A stretch of 64,000 bases of DNA from Eupeodes corollae (taxonomy: Eukaryota; Arthropoda; Insecta; Diptera; Syrphidae). Each line of letters opens with the position of its first letter. Position 1 is the stretch's first letter. The stretch covers positions 9,424,001-9,488,000 of the forward strand of contig NC_079148.1 of NCBI RefSeq assembly GCF_945859685.1. Direction: 5' to 3'. Below, in pieces: positions 47,034 through 56,757 of this stretch. The notes beneath the pieces were generated by a model. It did not search any database. It saw only the letters and a list, made by a program, of their open reading frames with translations, and was not told the DNA's origin. The position numbers were made by a program, and so were the translations under genes.

Positions 47034-49781
47034 ATGAATAACTGTGAAATTGGAGAGGTGGTTTATGTTGCAGCGGAAAATGAATTTGTCATTGAAACCC
47101 CAATAAACATAATCGAAGAAAATGCGTATTCAAAGGAAAAAACAATTATTATCGATGCATTAACCACTGATTTAGAAGAAGGTATTGAAGATCGAAATGA
47201 GATGAAAGAATTAATTTGCGATAAATTTGGATTTGATGAAATGGTTTATAAGCGTCTTATTGGTGTGGAGATACTTTTTTCTAACATAGTTCCAAAGCTT
47301 AACTCTATCCTATTTAATTTTAGATAATGGATTTGATATTGAAAGTCTCCTACTTGTTACTGAATCAGAAATAAATGATTTATTCCCTGCCCCTCTTTTG
47401 GGAACAAGAGCTAAATTTAAATTTCATCTAAATATTTATAGACAAAAAGTATGATATAATAGTCTAAACATTTTAACTTTAATATTTTTGTAATGTTTTT
47501 GTTCGTTTTGATTAATAAGTCATCTAAAAACGTTTCTGACGCTTGTAAAAATTGGATTGAATCTCAATGTTTAAGCCAGAATTCAACTGAAGCTAACAGT
47601 GATTTAAGTTCACCAACATCATCAACTACTTCTTTTGGGGATGAGTCAAAAATTTTTAATAATATAACACTGCAAGATCTCTTACAAACAACAGAAAAAG
47701 GCCAGGGTGTATTGGATAACTACAAACAAAAAAATTGTTTAGACGAGATACATAAGAATACCTTAGTCTCTATTATTGTTGAAAGTTTTTCATGCAGAAA
47801 TAAGGGAATGACGATGAAACAAATTCAAGCGGCTACTAATGCTATTAATTTAACTTTTCCATCTGAAAGCAAGGTAGCTTATTTTTATAAAAACTTACAC
47901 AGCTATGTATATATATTTAAAAAAAAAATATTTATATTACTCGTATACAGATATCAAAACAAAATTCAAACATATTAAAACAAGTATTTGAATCTTCAAT
48001 TTACCGCAAAAAAGACATGCATGTCATTATTGTTTATATGGATTTATACTCCCATTAAAATAAGTTCGTTAACTTTTCGTTATATAAAGGATAGTTTTAT
48101 AAAAAGTTGGGTTAACAAATTTTCACTTATGTGCATTCAAACTTGTATTAATAATAAAATAGTTTGAATATAAACTTTAATTATAAACATATTTAAGCTC
48201 GACCATTTGAATATTCACCTTTTTATGCTCCATTTATATAGCTGTAATAAACAATTTTTTCAGGAATACTATATGCACAAAAGAGGTCACGGCCTTAATC
48301 CCACCGGTAAACTTCATGATAAGGCAGTTAACGCTAGAATCAAACTGAAAAGTTTCAAAAGGAAACTCGTGAGTGAGAACAAGGATCATGGTAAAAACAG
48401 CGTAGTGCTCATTTAAATTTTGTTTAAAATGTTTTTATTAGACACAACAGAAATTGATCCCGAGTTAAATGAAGCGGATATTCCCTATAACTCTGAAATT
48501 GAAGAAACTATTGCTTGGCTCAAACACAACAATGAACCATGGTCGGAAGTTCAAAAAAGATGGAAGAAAGTAGCGAGGCAAAGACATCGAGATATTCAAA
48601 ATAATTCCTTAAATATCTTCTCAGAGTGGCCACTCTTCAAACATTCTCTTGGACATACACTTGTAAGTTTTCATAACATATACATAACCAAAATAAATTA
48701 TAAAAATTGTAACATGTTTCAAATTCATATTCTTGAATTATTATAGTTGTAATGAGGTAACCTTCGTTACAACAAAAGATTAATCTTTAACATTTGTTTG
48801 TATTCGGCCAACGGATTTAGCCTCAAGAAAGATATTTCCATTGCCTACGAGTAATAAGGTTGTTTTTTTTCAGGTTGAAATTGACTATGAAATTTTGAAA
48901 CCCAACAATCGATCGCAACTATTTCAGCTCTGGCCTTCATTTACTGCAAGGATTGTTCCACTTTTACAACAAAAACTAAAGGATAAAGCATCGTTGGCAT
49001 TTTTAAAGAATTTTGAAAATATTGATGCAAGTAAGATATCATGTTTATTTTTTGTTTATAAATAGGGATAGGCACAAAATATATCAACAGTGAAAGCCCA
49101 ATAACTTGGATGAATACAAGAAAAAAATATTTAAAATAATTTGTTCGTCTTGCGACAATCCAACCTATCGCTCATAGACTGTTGGTTATTTTTTTGCCAT
49201 TCAGCCTGTTTATAAAGCTATGATTTACCATTTATCTCCTATTCAAACAAAATTTCTTAAATTTTCAAACTCGTATCCATGTTTTTAACAAATAATATTT
49301 CGTGTTTATTTCAGATTCTCGTGATTTTTTTATTCTCTCTTCAATCCATGTCCTTTTAAAACCACCAATAATATCTGTTGGAAAAAATGAATCAAAGAAA
49401 TCAAAATGGAAACCATCAATTAAGGATGCCCAGGACTCCTGTTTTTTATATTGCTCTTCGATTCTTGATTATACGGTCAAAGTAGAAAATTTACGCCAAA
49501 AATACCACACGAAGGGACTAACATTGCAACCGATCATTATAGTAATAGGTAAAGAAAAAAAAGAACTTGAATATTTTTACAGTTACTATGATGACGTTTT
49601 GTACAAATTTTCTACATTGCTTAAATGCTTAGATTCAACATTTAAACTTTTTCATGTATTAAATTTTAATTATCCGAAAGAGGGTAAGCAATTGTATTTA
49701 TTTCTTGAAAGCTTTTTTTACAATTTTGCTTGCCAACCAAATGCTAATATAAATAGCCTTACATGTAGTTTGCGTCAGTAA
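47034..49781 (+). CDS. SAM-domain accessory protein of the CACTA-like element (7 exons, 559 aa)
   Basis: A spliced gene. Exons that keep one frame are 47034-47262, 47324-47448, 47520-47873, 48264-48390, 48442-48662, 48874-49030 and 49315-49781. All introns are GT-AG, 51-390 bp. They sum to 1,680 nt, which is 559 residues plus stop with no internal stop. Residues about 54-116 form a SAM-like helical domain (FGFDEMVYKRLIDNGFDIES across the first splice, then LLLVTESEINDLFP and GTRAKFKFHL). Later landmarks are a serine-rich linker (about 135-155), PTGKLHDK (about 249-256), WLKHNNEPWSEVQKRWKK (304-321) and, in the last exon, SKWKPSIKDAQDSCFLY. The order is what I remember of a family paired with CACTA-like transposases in fish and invertebrates. 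By analogy with plant TNPA it may bind the ends or regulate transposition. This function is inferred. The transposase gene starts 293 bp downstream. Confidence 0.8.
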
Positions 49782-50074
49782 AAAAAACTTGTTTGTAACA
49801 GAATGCAAAGTTATTTAATTCTTTATTAGTTTTATTATTAAAAGACAGTAGATCTCAATTCAATCATTAACATTTACATTCTTTGCACATTAAATATTAT
49901 TCGTAATTGACTTTATAACATTAATCACAAAGTGAATTTCTTTCTTATTCTAATTTTACTACCTTATATACTCTTTAAATTATTTAATACTTAATATTTT
50001 ATCTTTCCTAAAAAACTTAATTTTACTCAAAATACGTTATCATTGGCTTTTTGTCATTTTTCTCTCTTACCAAA
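49782..50074. other. Spacer between the two transposon genes
   Basis: 293 bp of AT-rich DNA. It must hold the 3' end of the first gene and any separate promoter of the second, unless both come from one alternatively spliced transcript. No AATAAA is present here, though TATTAAA occurs near 49888. The pyrimidine-rich TTTTTCTCTCTTAC just before the ATG at 50075 could serve as a weak acceptor region. Confidence 0.5.
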
Positions 50075-52537
50075 ATGAAATGTTTTTTGTGTGTTCAATC
50101 AAATGTTAGTTTTTCCTCCAACAGTTTAATTAGCCACTTAAAATCTGACCACATCTTAAAAGGTTTGGATTTTTTTGTATGCTCAGAAAAAGGCTGCTTC
50201 CAGAAATTTCAAAATATATATACTTCCAAACGTCACTTGCAAAGAGTTCATGAAAATAAAACTTATAAATCTAAAACAAACCCTACGTCTTATGAGCAAC
50301 CTCAAACCACTTTAAATTTCTACAAAGAAAGCGATCTGAGCACAACAAGTGTGAGTCCAATTAATATTATTAAAGATAATATTCCAACAAACTTTCTGCA
50401 AACTGAATTAACAAACGCTTTTCCAGACGAATTAGCTGGAATTGTTTTCGCACTTTCACTACACAATAATGATAATTTTAATAGAAAAAATGTTTCTGAT
50501 ATCATTGAAAAAGTTCTAAAGAATGTTATTAACCCCCTTATAAGAGCTGTTGCTTTAAAAATTGTACCTCTAGTTGAAGCCGAAAACAATAGGGCTTCTT
50601 CCATTCATTTACTCGATGAGCTTTGTATTCCTTTTAAATCTGTCAACACTGAATACAAATTAATGCAAGAACTAGAAACTAAAAATTTGTTTAAAAAACC
50701 ACTCTATTACACAATCAATGATGAAGTATGCGAAGTAATCGTCAATAGCATTCCCACGCTAGATTCTAGTAAGGTTACAGGTGTAATAATGCCTTTGGAG
50801 TTTCAAATCCAACAATATTTTCAGTGCAAAAATGTTTTACTTGAAACCTTAGACAATACAAATATGTTAAATAATAGTGCTCCTGGTGTATATTCGAGTA
50901 TATTAAATGGAACAGTTTGGAAAGAAAAGGCACGCAATTTCGAGGGTAAATTAATCATTCCCTTTATTTTATTTTTGGATGATTTTTGCATAGACAATCC
51001 TTTAGGTTCACATGCAAAAGATCAATCAATCTGTGGTGTATATTACAGTTTTCCAACTATTCCTAAACATCACTTATCAAAATTGAAGAATATTTTTGTG
51101 GCTGGCTTTTTTAAAACAAAAGACAGATCATTATTTGGCAATTCGTTTGCAATTAAACCTTTTGTTGAGCGTATAAAATCTTTGGAAACTCATGGTTTGG
51201 ATGTACATGTAAATGATAAAAGTTACCACTTATACTTTGTCTTGGCATTTGTCACCGGGGATAACCTAGGTCTAAATACTTATTTAGGATTTTCAGCCAG
51301 CTTTAATTCAAACTTTTACTGTCGAGTCTGCAAAAGAAGCAAACTTGATATGCAATCTGACGTAATTGAGCATCCTTCGTTCTTACGTAATCATGAAAAT
51401 TATGAGGCTGATCTTGAAGCAAAGTCCGAAAAATTAACCGGCATAAAAGAAAAATGCGTTTTTAATGAAATCAATTCCTTTCATGTTACGCAAAACTTTT
51501 ATTTTGATATAATGCATGATATATTCGAGGGTATTTGCAGGTATGATGTTTCAAAAATCTTAGTTAATTTTATAGAAACCTCAAAATTTTTTTCTATTGA
51601 TGTTCTTAACGATCGTAAACTGTTGTTTGACTATGGTGAAACAGAGACAGGTAACATCTCCACTCCATTTGTACTTTCGTTGTTAAAAGTTAACAATTTA
51701 AAAATGACTTCTCTCGAAACAATGACTTTAATTCATTTTTTGCCATTAATGATTGGAGATCTTGTTCCAGAAAACAACAAAGTATGGGAACTTCTTATAA
51801 CACTTGTTAAAATAATTGATTTAATACTCTTATCAGAAATAGATGAAGTAAAGTTGAAGTCCTTGAAGCATTTAATCTCTAAACATAATACTTTGTTTAT
51901 AAATACATTTAAAGAGCCTTTGAAACCAAAGTTTCACTTTCTGGTGCATTATCCATCTGCAATTCGAAAGTGCGGACCACTTAAAATCTTATGGTGCATG
52001 CGATTTGAAGCTTTGCATAGACTAAACAAGCAGTCTGCAAAAGCTACGAATTCAAGAGTAAATATTTCGTACACACTTGCGTTCAAAGCTGGTCTTAAGT
52101 TTTCTGATACCCTAGTTAAACAAAATTTTTTTGAAAATACTTTTATTTTCGATGAAAAATCAGTTTATACACACAATTTAAATCTTTCTTATAAAAACAT
52201 TAACTACAATAATCTAAGCATTGGTCATTGCGAAGTGAAGTGCATATCAAAATTAACATATAAAGGAAAAACATACAAAGAACATTTCTTTTTAACTAAA
52301 ATTGCAGAAAAATCACAGCTTTTTGAAATTCAAAAAATATTAATTGATGAATCAAAATATTACTTTCTATGTCAGGAGTGGAACATAAAATATTTCAGTG
52401 AGCATATACAGGCCTTTGTAATAGACAACCGCCACCAAAAAATTTCTTTGCACTCTGTTACTGAATTCAATAGTCCACCAATCCACATTCATTATTTACA
52501 GAATGGATTAAAAGTGTTTAGGTCTAAAATGACCTAG
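50075..52537 (+). CDS. CACTA/EnSpm-like transposase with two C2H2 zinc fingers
   Basis: An intronless frame of 820 residues. I start at ATG 50075 because it has a fly-like context (CCAAAATG) and opens directly into the first finger. The longer frame at 50051 begins with TTG. Two C2H2 fingers are visible: C3-C6-H21-H26 and C36-C41-H54-H59, probably for DNA binding. The body carries acidic motifs expected of a DDE-type transposase: FILFLDDFCIDNPLGS (D302, D303, D307), GDNLGLN (395-401), a C416-x2-C419 knuckle, FDIMHDIFEGICRYD (D478, D482, E485; compare LDVMHIEKN of plant TNP2 transposases), KPKFHFLVH (617-625) and LWCMRFEALHR (E645). Which three residues are catalytic is not certain. No stop or frameshift is seen, so the gene may be active. 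It should cut at the CACTC ends. The family call is from memory. Confidence 0.85.
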   Translation: MKCFLCVQSNVSFSSNSLISHLKSDHILKGLDFFVCSEKGCFQKFQNIYTSKRHLQRVHENKTYKSKTNPTSYEQPQTTLNFYKESDLSTTSVSPINIIKDNIPTNFLQTELTNAFPDELAGIVFALSLHNNDNFNRKNVSDIIEKVLKNVINPLIRAVALKIVPLVEAENNRASSIHLLDELCIPFKSVNTEYKLMQELETKNLFKKPLYYTINDEVCEVIVNSIPTLDSSKVTGVIMPLEFQIQQYFQCKNVLLETLDNTNMLNNSAPGVYSSILNGTVWKEKARNFEGKLIIPFILFLDDFCIDNPLGSHAKDQSICGVYYSFPTIPKHHLSKLKNIFVAGFFKTKDRSLFGNSFAIKPFVERIKSLETHGLDVHVNDKSYHLYFVLAFVTGDNLGLNTYLGFSASFNSNFYCRVCKRSKLDMQSDVIEHPSFLRNHENYEADLEAKSEKLTGIKEKCVFNEINSFHVTQNFYFDIMHDIFEGICRYDVSKILVNFIETSKFFSIDVLNDRKLLFDYGETETGNISTPFVLSLLKVNNLKMTSLETMTLIHFLPLMIGDLVPENNKVWELLITLVKIIDLILLSEIDEVKLKSLKHLISKHNTLFINTFKEPLKPKFHFLVHYPSAIRKCGPLKILWCMRFEALHRLNKQSAKATNSRVNISYTLAFKAGLKFSDTLVKQNFFENTFIFDEKSVYTHNLNLSYKNINYNNLSIGHCEVKCISKLTYKGKTYKEHFFLTKIAEKSQLFEIQKILIDESKYYFLCQEWNIKYFSEHIQAFVIDNRHQKISLHSVTEFNSPPIHIHYLQNGLKVFRSKMT

Positions 52538-52686
52538 TTTGTTTGTTTAAGAAAATGTTAATACAAATACTTTTTAAGTTAAGTTCTTTAGAATGATAAA
52601 AACGTCGAGACTTTTTATCCATGTTGATATGACGGAAATTTTTATACTTTAATTTCTATGTTAAGTACGATGTAAACAACTTGGAA

Positions 52687-52692
52687 AATAAA
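52687..52692 (+). promoter_or_regulatory. Polyadenylation signal candidate, transposase gene
   Basis: AATAAA 150 bp after the stop codon. A second AATAAA lies at 52809-52814, closer to the right subterminal repeats. Confidence 0.45.
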
Positions 52693-52849
52693 TTTTTTAT
52701 TAATGTTATTTATAAATTAAATCTGTTTGTTTTTTTTTCTTATGAGCTTATTATTCAAAAAGGATATGGTAAACATTTAAGTATATGTACGTAAGTATAC
52801 ATATTCGCAAATAAAAATTAATTTTGGAACTAAAAAAGTGTTTTATTTT

Positions 52850-53634
52850 TCAACTTTATCAACTATTAAATCATATCATTTGAACAATACATGAAATGAA
52901 AAATACTGTACTATTAAATCAATCAGTGGTACGATACTATTTTATTAATGTTAATGTACTATTGAAATAATAGTAATTTACTATAAAAGTAATAGTGCAA
53001 TACTACTAGATCAATAGTACTGTACTATTAAACCGATAGTAATGTACTATTAAATTAATAGTAGTATATTATTAAATCAATAGTGCTTTAGTATTAAATC
53101 AATGATACTATACCATTAAATCAATGGTACGATACTATTTTATCAATGGTAATGTACTTTTGAAATAATAGTAATTTACTATAAAAGGAATAGTGCAATA
53201 CTATTAAATCAATAGTAGTATATTATTAAATCAATATTACAGTAGTATATAACAATGGTACTATACTATTGAACTAATTATGCTTTACTATTAAACTAAT
53301 AGTACTTTACTATAAATTGTATAGTATTTTACTATTGAACTAATAGTAATATACTATTAAATCAATAGTACTACAATATTAAATCAATAGTGCTATACTA
53401 TTACATTATATTCGAAGTCAGATTTGTTTTCGAATTTCGAAATTAAGAAATGTTATTATACTATTGAATCAATGGTCACATACTATAGATTTTTAATAAT
53501 ACGCGCCCTATTAAAATAATGTTATTTAATAGGAAATACAATTGCTTCTATAGTATTTCACTATTAAATCAATAGTGCAAACACACCATTAAATTAATAA
53601 TATCAAAACTATTGAAGGAATGGTATACACACCA
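52850..53634. repeat. Right subterminal repeats (ACTATTAAATCAATAGT)
   Basis: About 750 bp made largely of ACTATT, then 4-8 bases, then AATAGT, as in TACTATTAAATCAATAGTA. Units recur every 20-40 bp, in palindromic form, giving dozens of ACTATT/AATAGT boxes. The left end uses the same hexamer at lower density, so the two ends are asymmetric. The structure matches subterminal protein-binding arrays of CACTA elements. Confidence 0.9.
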
Positions 53635-53710
53635 TTGACTAATTTTAATAGTAAAAAACCATTCAAACAATGGTTTTCCCATTGGATTTATGGGATTTTT
53701 TCTCTGAGTG
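53635..53710 (-). repeat. Right terminal inverted repeat of the CACTA-like element
   Basis: Reads inward on the minus strand as CACTCAGAGAAAAAATCC, then CATAAATCCAATGGGA, CCATTGTTTGAATGG and TTTTTTACTAT, mirroring the left end. The outer 18 bases are perfect. Confidence 0.9.
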
Positions 53711-54562
53711 TAGGATAATTGCAGTTGATAAATCATCGAATAGGCTCTCAAATGAACATTTCTATAAAATAATTCATCCACGTCATAGATTAAACCATCC
53801 ATCATAGAAATGATGGTTATGCATCTTACCCATTCTGAACAAACAGGCATTAAAAAAGTTGTCAATTGTCAAACCATTATGTGTGTTTTTTTTTTAGCTC
53901 AGAATAGAACATCTGAACAACCTCTAAAAAAAGTGTGCTCTGAGCGTTCAGAATTATTTTTTAAACAAAACTGAACATTTAGCTGTCACTATTTGACATT
54001 TGTCAATTTGCTTGTCATTCATTTTTGTCTGATATTGTTCAGAGCGTGCTCTATAAGCTCAGACAAAAATTACTGCAAAAACCGAGTTTACTGCTGAAGT
54101 TTTAAATCTTATTCCTTGTTTCTGTAGAAAAAAGAAAACACTAATTTAATACTCCGCACGTTCAGAGGTAAAAAAAAACACAATTTTTTGTTTGACAGTT
54201 CAGGCGCTGCTCTGAACTATAAAAATATAATCCAATGCTCTTATCCAATTTTGTAGATCCGTTTTGGGTCCTTACAAAACTGACTCAATTTTGATTCGTT
54301 TATTCAACAATTAGATCTGTTCCGTTGCTTCTAATTTTTCATAATGAGTCAGTTCAGTAAAAGGGCATAATCACAAATAATTTGTATTTTTATTTCAAAA
54401 TAAATACCCAGACAAAATAGTGCATCCAGTGCTTAGTTCAAAAATGAATATTTAAGTATTTTTCTTTTGATTTAATTTTGCTTCAATCATTTTGCTTCAG
54501 AGACTTTTCACAACTGACAATTCCTCTCAATAGTTATTCTCTTCCAAAAGAAAAATTGCTGT
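53711..54562. other. Unassigned AT-rich DNA
   Basis: No gene. GCTCAGAA and TTCTGAGC-like words and TTCAGAGCGTGCTCT recur at 53897-54220, suggesting a small degraded repeat with inverted parts, but I could not define its borders. Confidence 0.5.
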
Positions 54563-55352
54563 ATTACCCGTGTTTTGTTGGAAAATCTATCAATAGTATA
54601 GTAAGATTTTTTACGAATAACAAAAACAATATCCGCAGTATGAATACTACCGATAAAAGTTAAAGTAGAATCTTAATACGGATGGGTTTTTGACATTTAT
54701 ACCAGCCTCGAATGGATCTTATGCGATTTCATTCTCAAATGTTGGTACGATTGATAGGTATTGCATTTGTATATCAATGGCTGTGTTCGTTGAGTAGTTG
54801 TGCATTGGGGAAAGAAATCCATCTGTTACTGTTGGCATTGTTTAGTTTAGTTAATGAAAATGGACTAACTGGGATTATTTTGCAAGAGAAAACAATAGAA
54901 ACGATTATTAAGTTTTGCTATGTTTCCACCAAGGGTTTATCTCAGTTTATATTAAATAAATCTTTTTGGTGTTTCCACCGCACAAGAAGATTTAAAAATG
55001 ATTAAGTTTGACAGCACTTTTTAAAATGCAAATGTTGTTTCTTATGAAGTGCAAGTGAGATAATTTTAATTGTGTTAAACAATGAAGAACTAAATAGTCC
55101 GAATAGTTTTTTTCTAATTTGATTAAAACAAAACTTTTTTTTTTGTACACAAACATGCAAATAAACAGACCATAATGCATTATCTTTAAAACCAACTCCT
55201 CCACACAGATTTTTCTTCACCGGACTGGAATCGAGGCTAATCAAGCTTACTTCAACTCGATTCAGGTATATATACTATTAAGGCGAGCTTCAACCTCGCT
55301 TCAACACCACATGTTAATGTAGTAGTCTACGAACAAACCCCTTTGAAGTTTT
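54563..55352 (-). repeat. Long inverted repeat, right arm
   Basis: About 790 bp, the inverted counterpart of 40453-41228. The inner end is ATTACCCGTGTTTTG (54563) and the outer end contains CTACGAACAAACCCCTTTGA (55327-55346). Relative to the left arm it has a 20-bp insertion near 54765 and other small changes. Inner and outer flanks of the two arms are unrelated, which favours two insertions of one family over a single palindromic duplication. Confidence 0.85.
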
Positions 55353-56757
55353 TTTTTCAAGTTTTTATTTTATGTCAAATTGTTTGGGTAAAACTTTGAA
55401 ATCGACTATCACATTACACAGACTTATTTTCTTGATTTTTGATAGTTTACTATTCTATTATGTATGTATTACAAACGTACGGAGTTACACACACACGGAC
55501 ATCTCTGTAAACATTAAGGATTAAGTATCTATAGGAATCTTGTGTGTGTTAAAAACTGTCAACATTTTCAAAATAAAATACAATTTGAATAACTTCCTAT
55601 AGGAAGTAAACAATAATCATATTGACAAATGAACATTGACATTGGCACTTGATGACAGCAATTGACATTTAACAGGTTGTTTTTAGGTATTTAAATGCAC
55701 TTGTGGGATTTACACGAACCAACAATATCACTTTACCTGATGTTTTCCTAACCCTCTCGAATACTTTGTATCACGTCAATGAAAAATTTTAAATATTACA
55801 TTACATTTTCCTTCAAATAGAATAGTTTATTAAATCACGGCTAAAGCACAAATTTCAAATAGAAATAAAAACAAATACCTATACAACTTCAAAATCACAT
55901 CACATTAAAATAAATTAGAACCACCATGCCGACAGCCATCATTATTGTTGTTATTGGATTTTGTTGTTATTGTCTCGTTAAAAACATGAACATAAGGGTC
56001 AAGTTCGAATGAGAAAAAGCCTGCAGTATAATGTAATAACAATAACATCCATAAATATCTCTATAAATTTAAACAAAATCATGCAAATTCGAAAGCATTC
56101 AGGCAATTAAGCCATCAAATAATTAAATCGTCGATGTGTATATGCCTTTATTCGTATACAGGGTGATCCTTTAGGTATTTTCCCATTTAAATTAAAATTT
56201 TGGTATTTTTAGAGTTTGACATATGCATACATGTAATTGTTAGACAAACACTGCGTCCGTTGTCGCCATCGGGGACTCAATAATATAGAAATATTCATGG
56301 AATTTAAAGCTTTCCTATAAAACTGGCAGCCTGCAAAAGTAATTTATTTGATCAAATAGCAAAATAACGCTGGGTGGTGCGCTTCGCCAACTGTTACATT
56401 TGCTTTGGATTTGGAGCACAGGAGGAGCGTCCGCGTCCGTCGTTCAGATACCATATAAACATGATCAACGGGATTTTATTTTTCAAATTGCATTCGGGAT
56501 TATTATTAGCTGCATTTGTTGCGGTGATGTTCATGTAGACATAAAATGTATTTTCCTAGAAATTTGTGTAATCTAAAAACACCTGCATTATGCGTTTTGA
56601 AAAGAGAATGATGGCAGGCCCAAAACATGACATTTAGTTGCGTTACAGTGGGGTAGGCTATATTTTATTGATACAAAAAAGACTTGAAAGGCATAAATTG
56701 TGAATTTAAACAGAATGGAGTTCTGACTTACTTGGATTTGAGGGTTTGTGGAAAAAT
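55353..56757. other. Unassigned AT-rich DNA
   Basis: No gene recognised. TACAGGGTGATCCTTTAGGT at 56158 resembles the end of a DNA transposon or MITE, but a matching inverted end was not found. Confidence 0.55.

Larger units (their letters stand above)
44127..53710 (+). mobile_element. CACTA/EnSpm-like DNA transposon, two-gene, apparently complete
   Basis: A 9,584-bp element. Both ends carry the same 18-bp inverted repeat, CACTCAGAGAAAAAATCC, and similarity continues imperfectly for about 75 bp (AATGGG, CCATTG, TTTTTTACTAT). TA precedes the left end and follows the right end, so a 2-bp duplication is likely. The match extends to CTA/TAG, so the exact border is ambiguous by up to 3 bp. Contents in order are left subterminal repeats, a 415-bp internal repeat, a seven-exon SAM-domain gene, a zinc-finger transposase gene and right subterminal repeats. 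Both genes are open and co-oriented, so the copy could be autonomous. The CACT start, short duplication, subterminal repeats and two genes suggest the CACTA branch of the CMC superfamily. This assignment is inference. Confidence 0.85.

Noticed and set aside
48369..48374. GTGAGT as the exon 4 donor of the accessory gene
   Set aside because: It is a strong donor, but joining it to the acceptor at 48441 puts exon 5 in a frame with an early stop. The GTAAAA donor at 48391 keeps the frame.
50051..50074. An 8-residue longer start for the transposase
   Set aside because: That start is a TTG codon. The ATG at 50075 has a good context (CCAAAATG) and begins directly at the first zinc finger.
50320..50604. 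Minus-strand open frame of 94 codons
   Set aside because: It lies antisense inside the transposase gene and has no motif, so it is a shadow of that frame.
44127..53710. Classification as Tc1/mariner because of the TA flanks
   Set aside because: The transposase has none of the mariner motifs, and the size, CACT ends, subterminal repeats and two genes fit a CACTA-like element better. TA alone is weak evidence.
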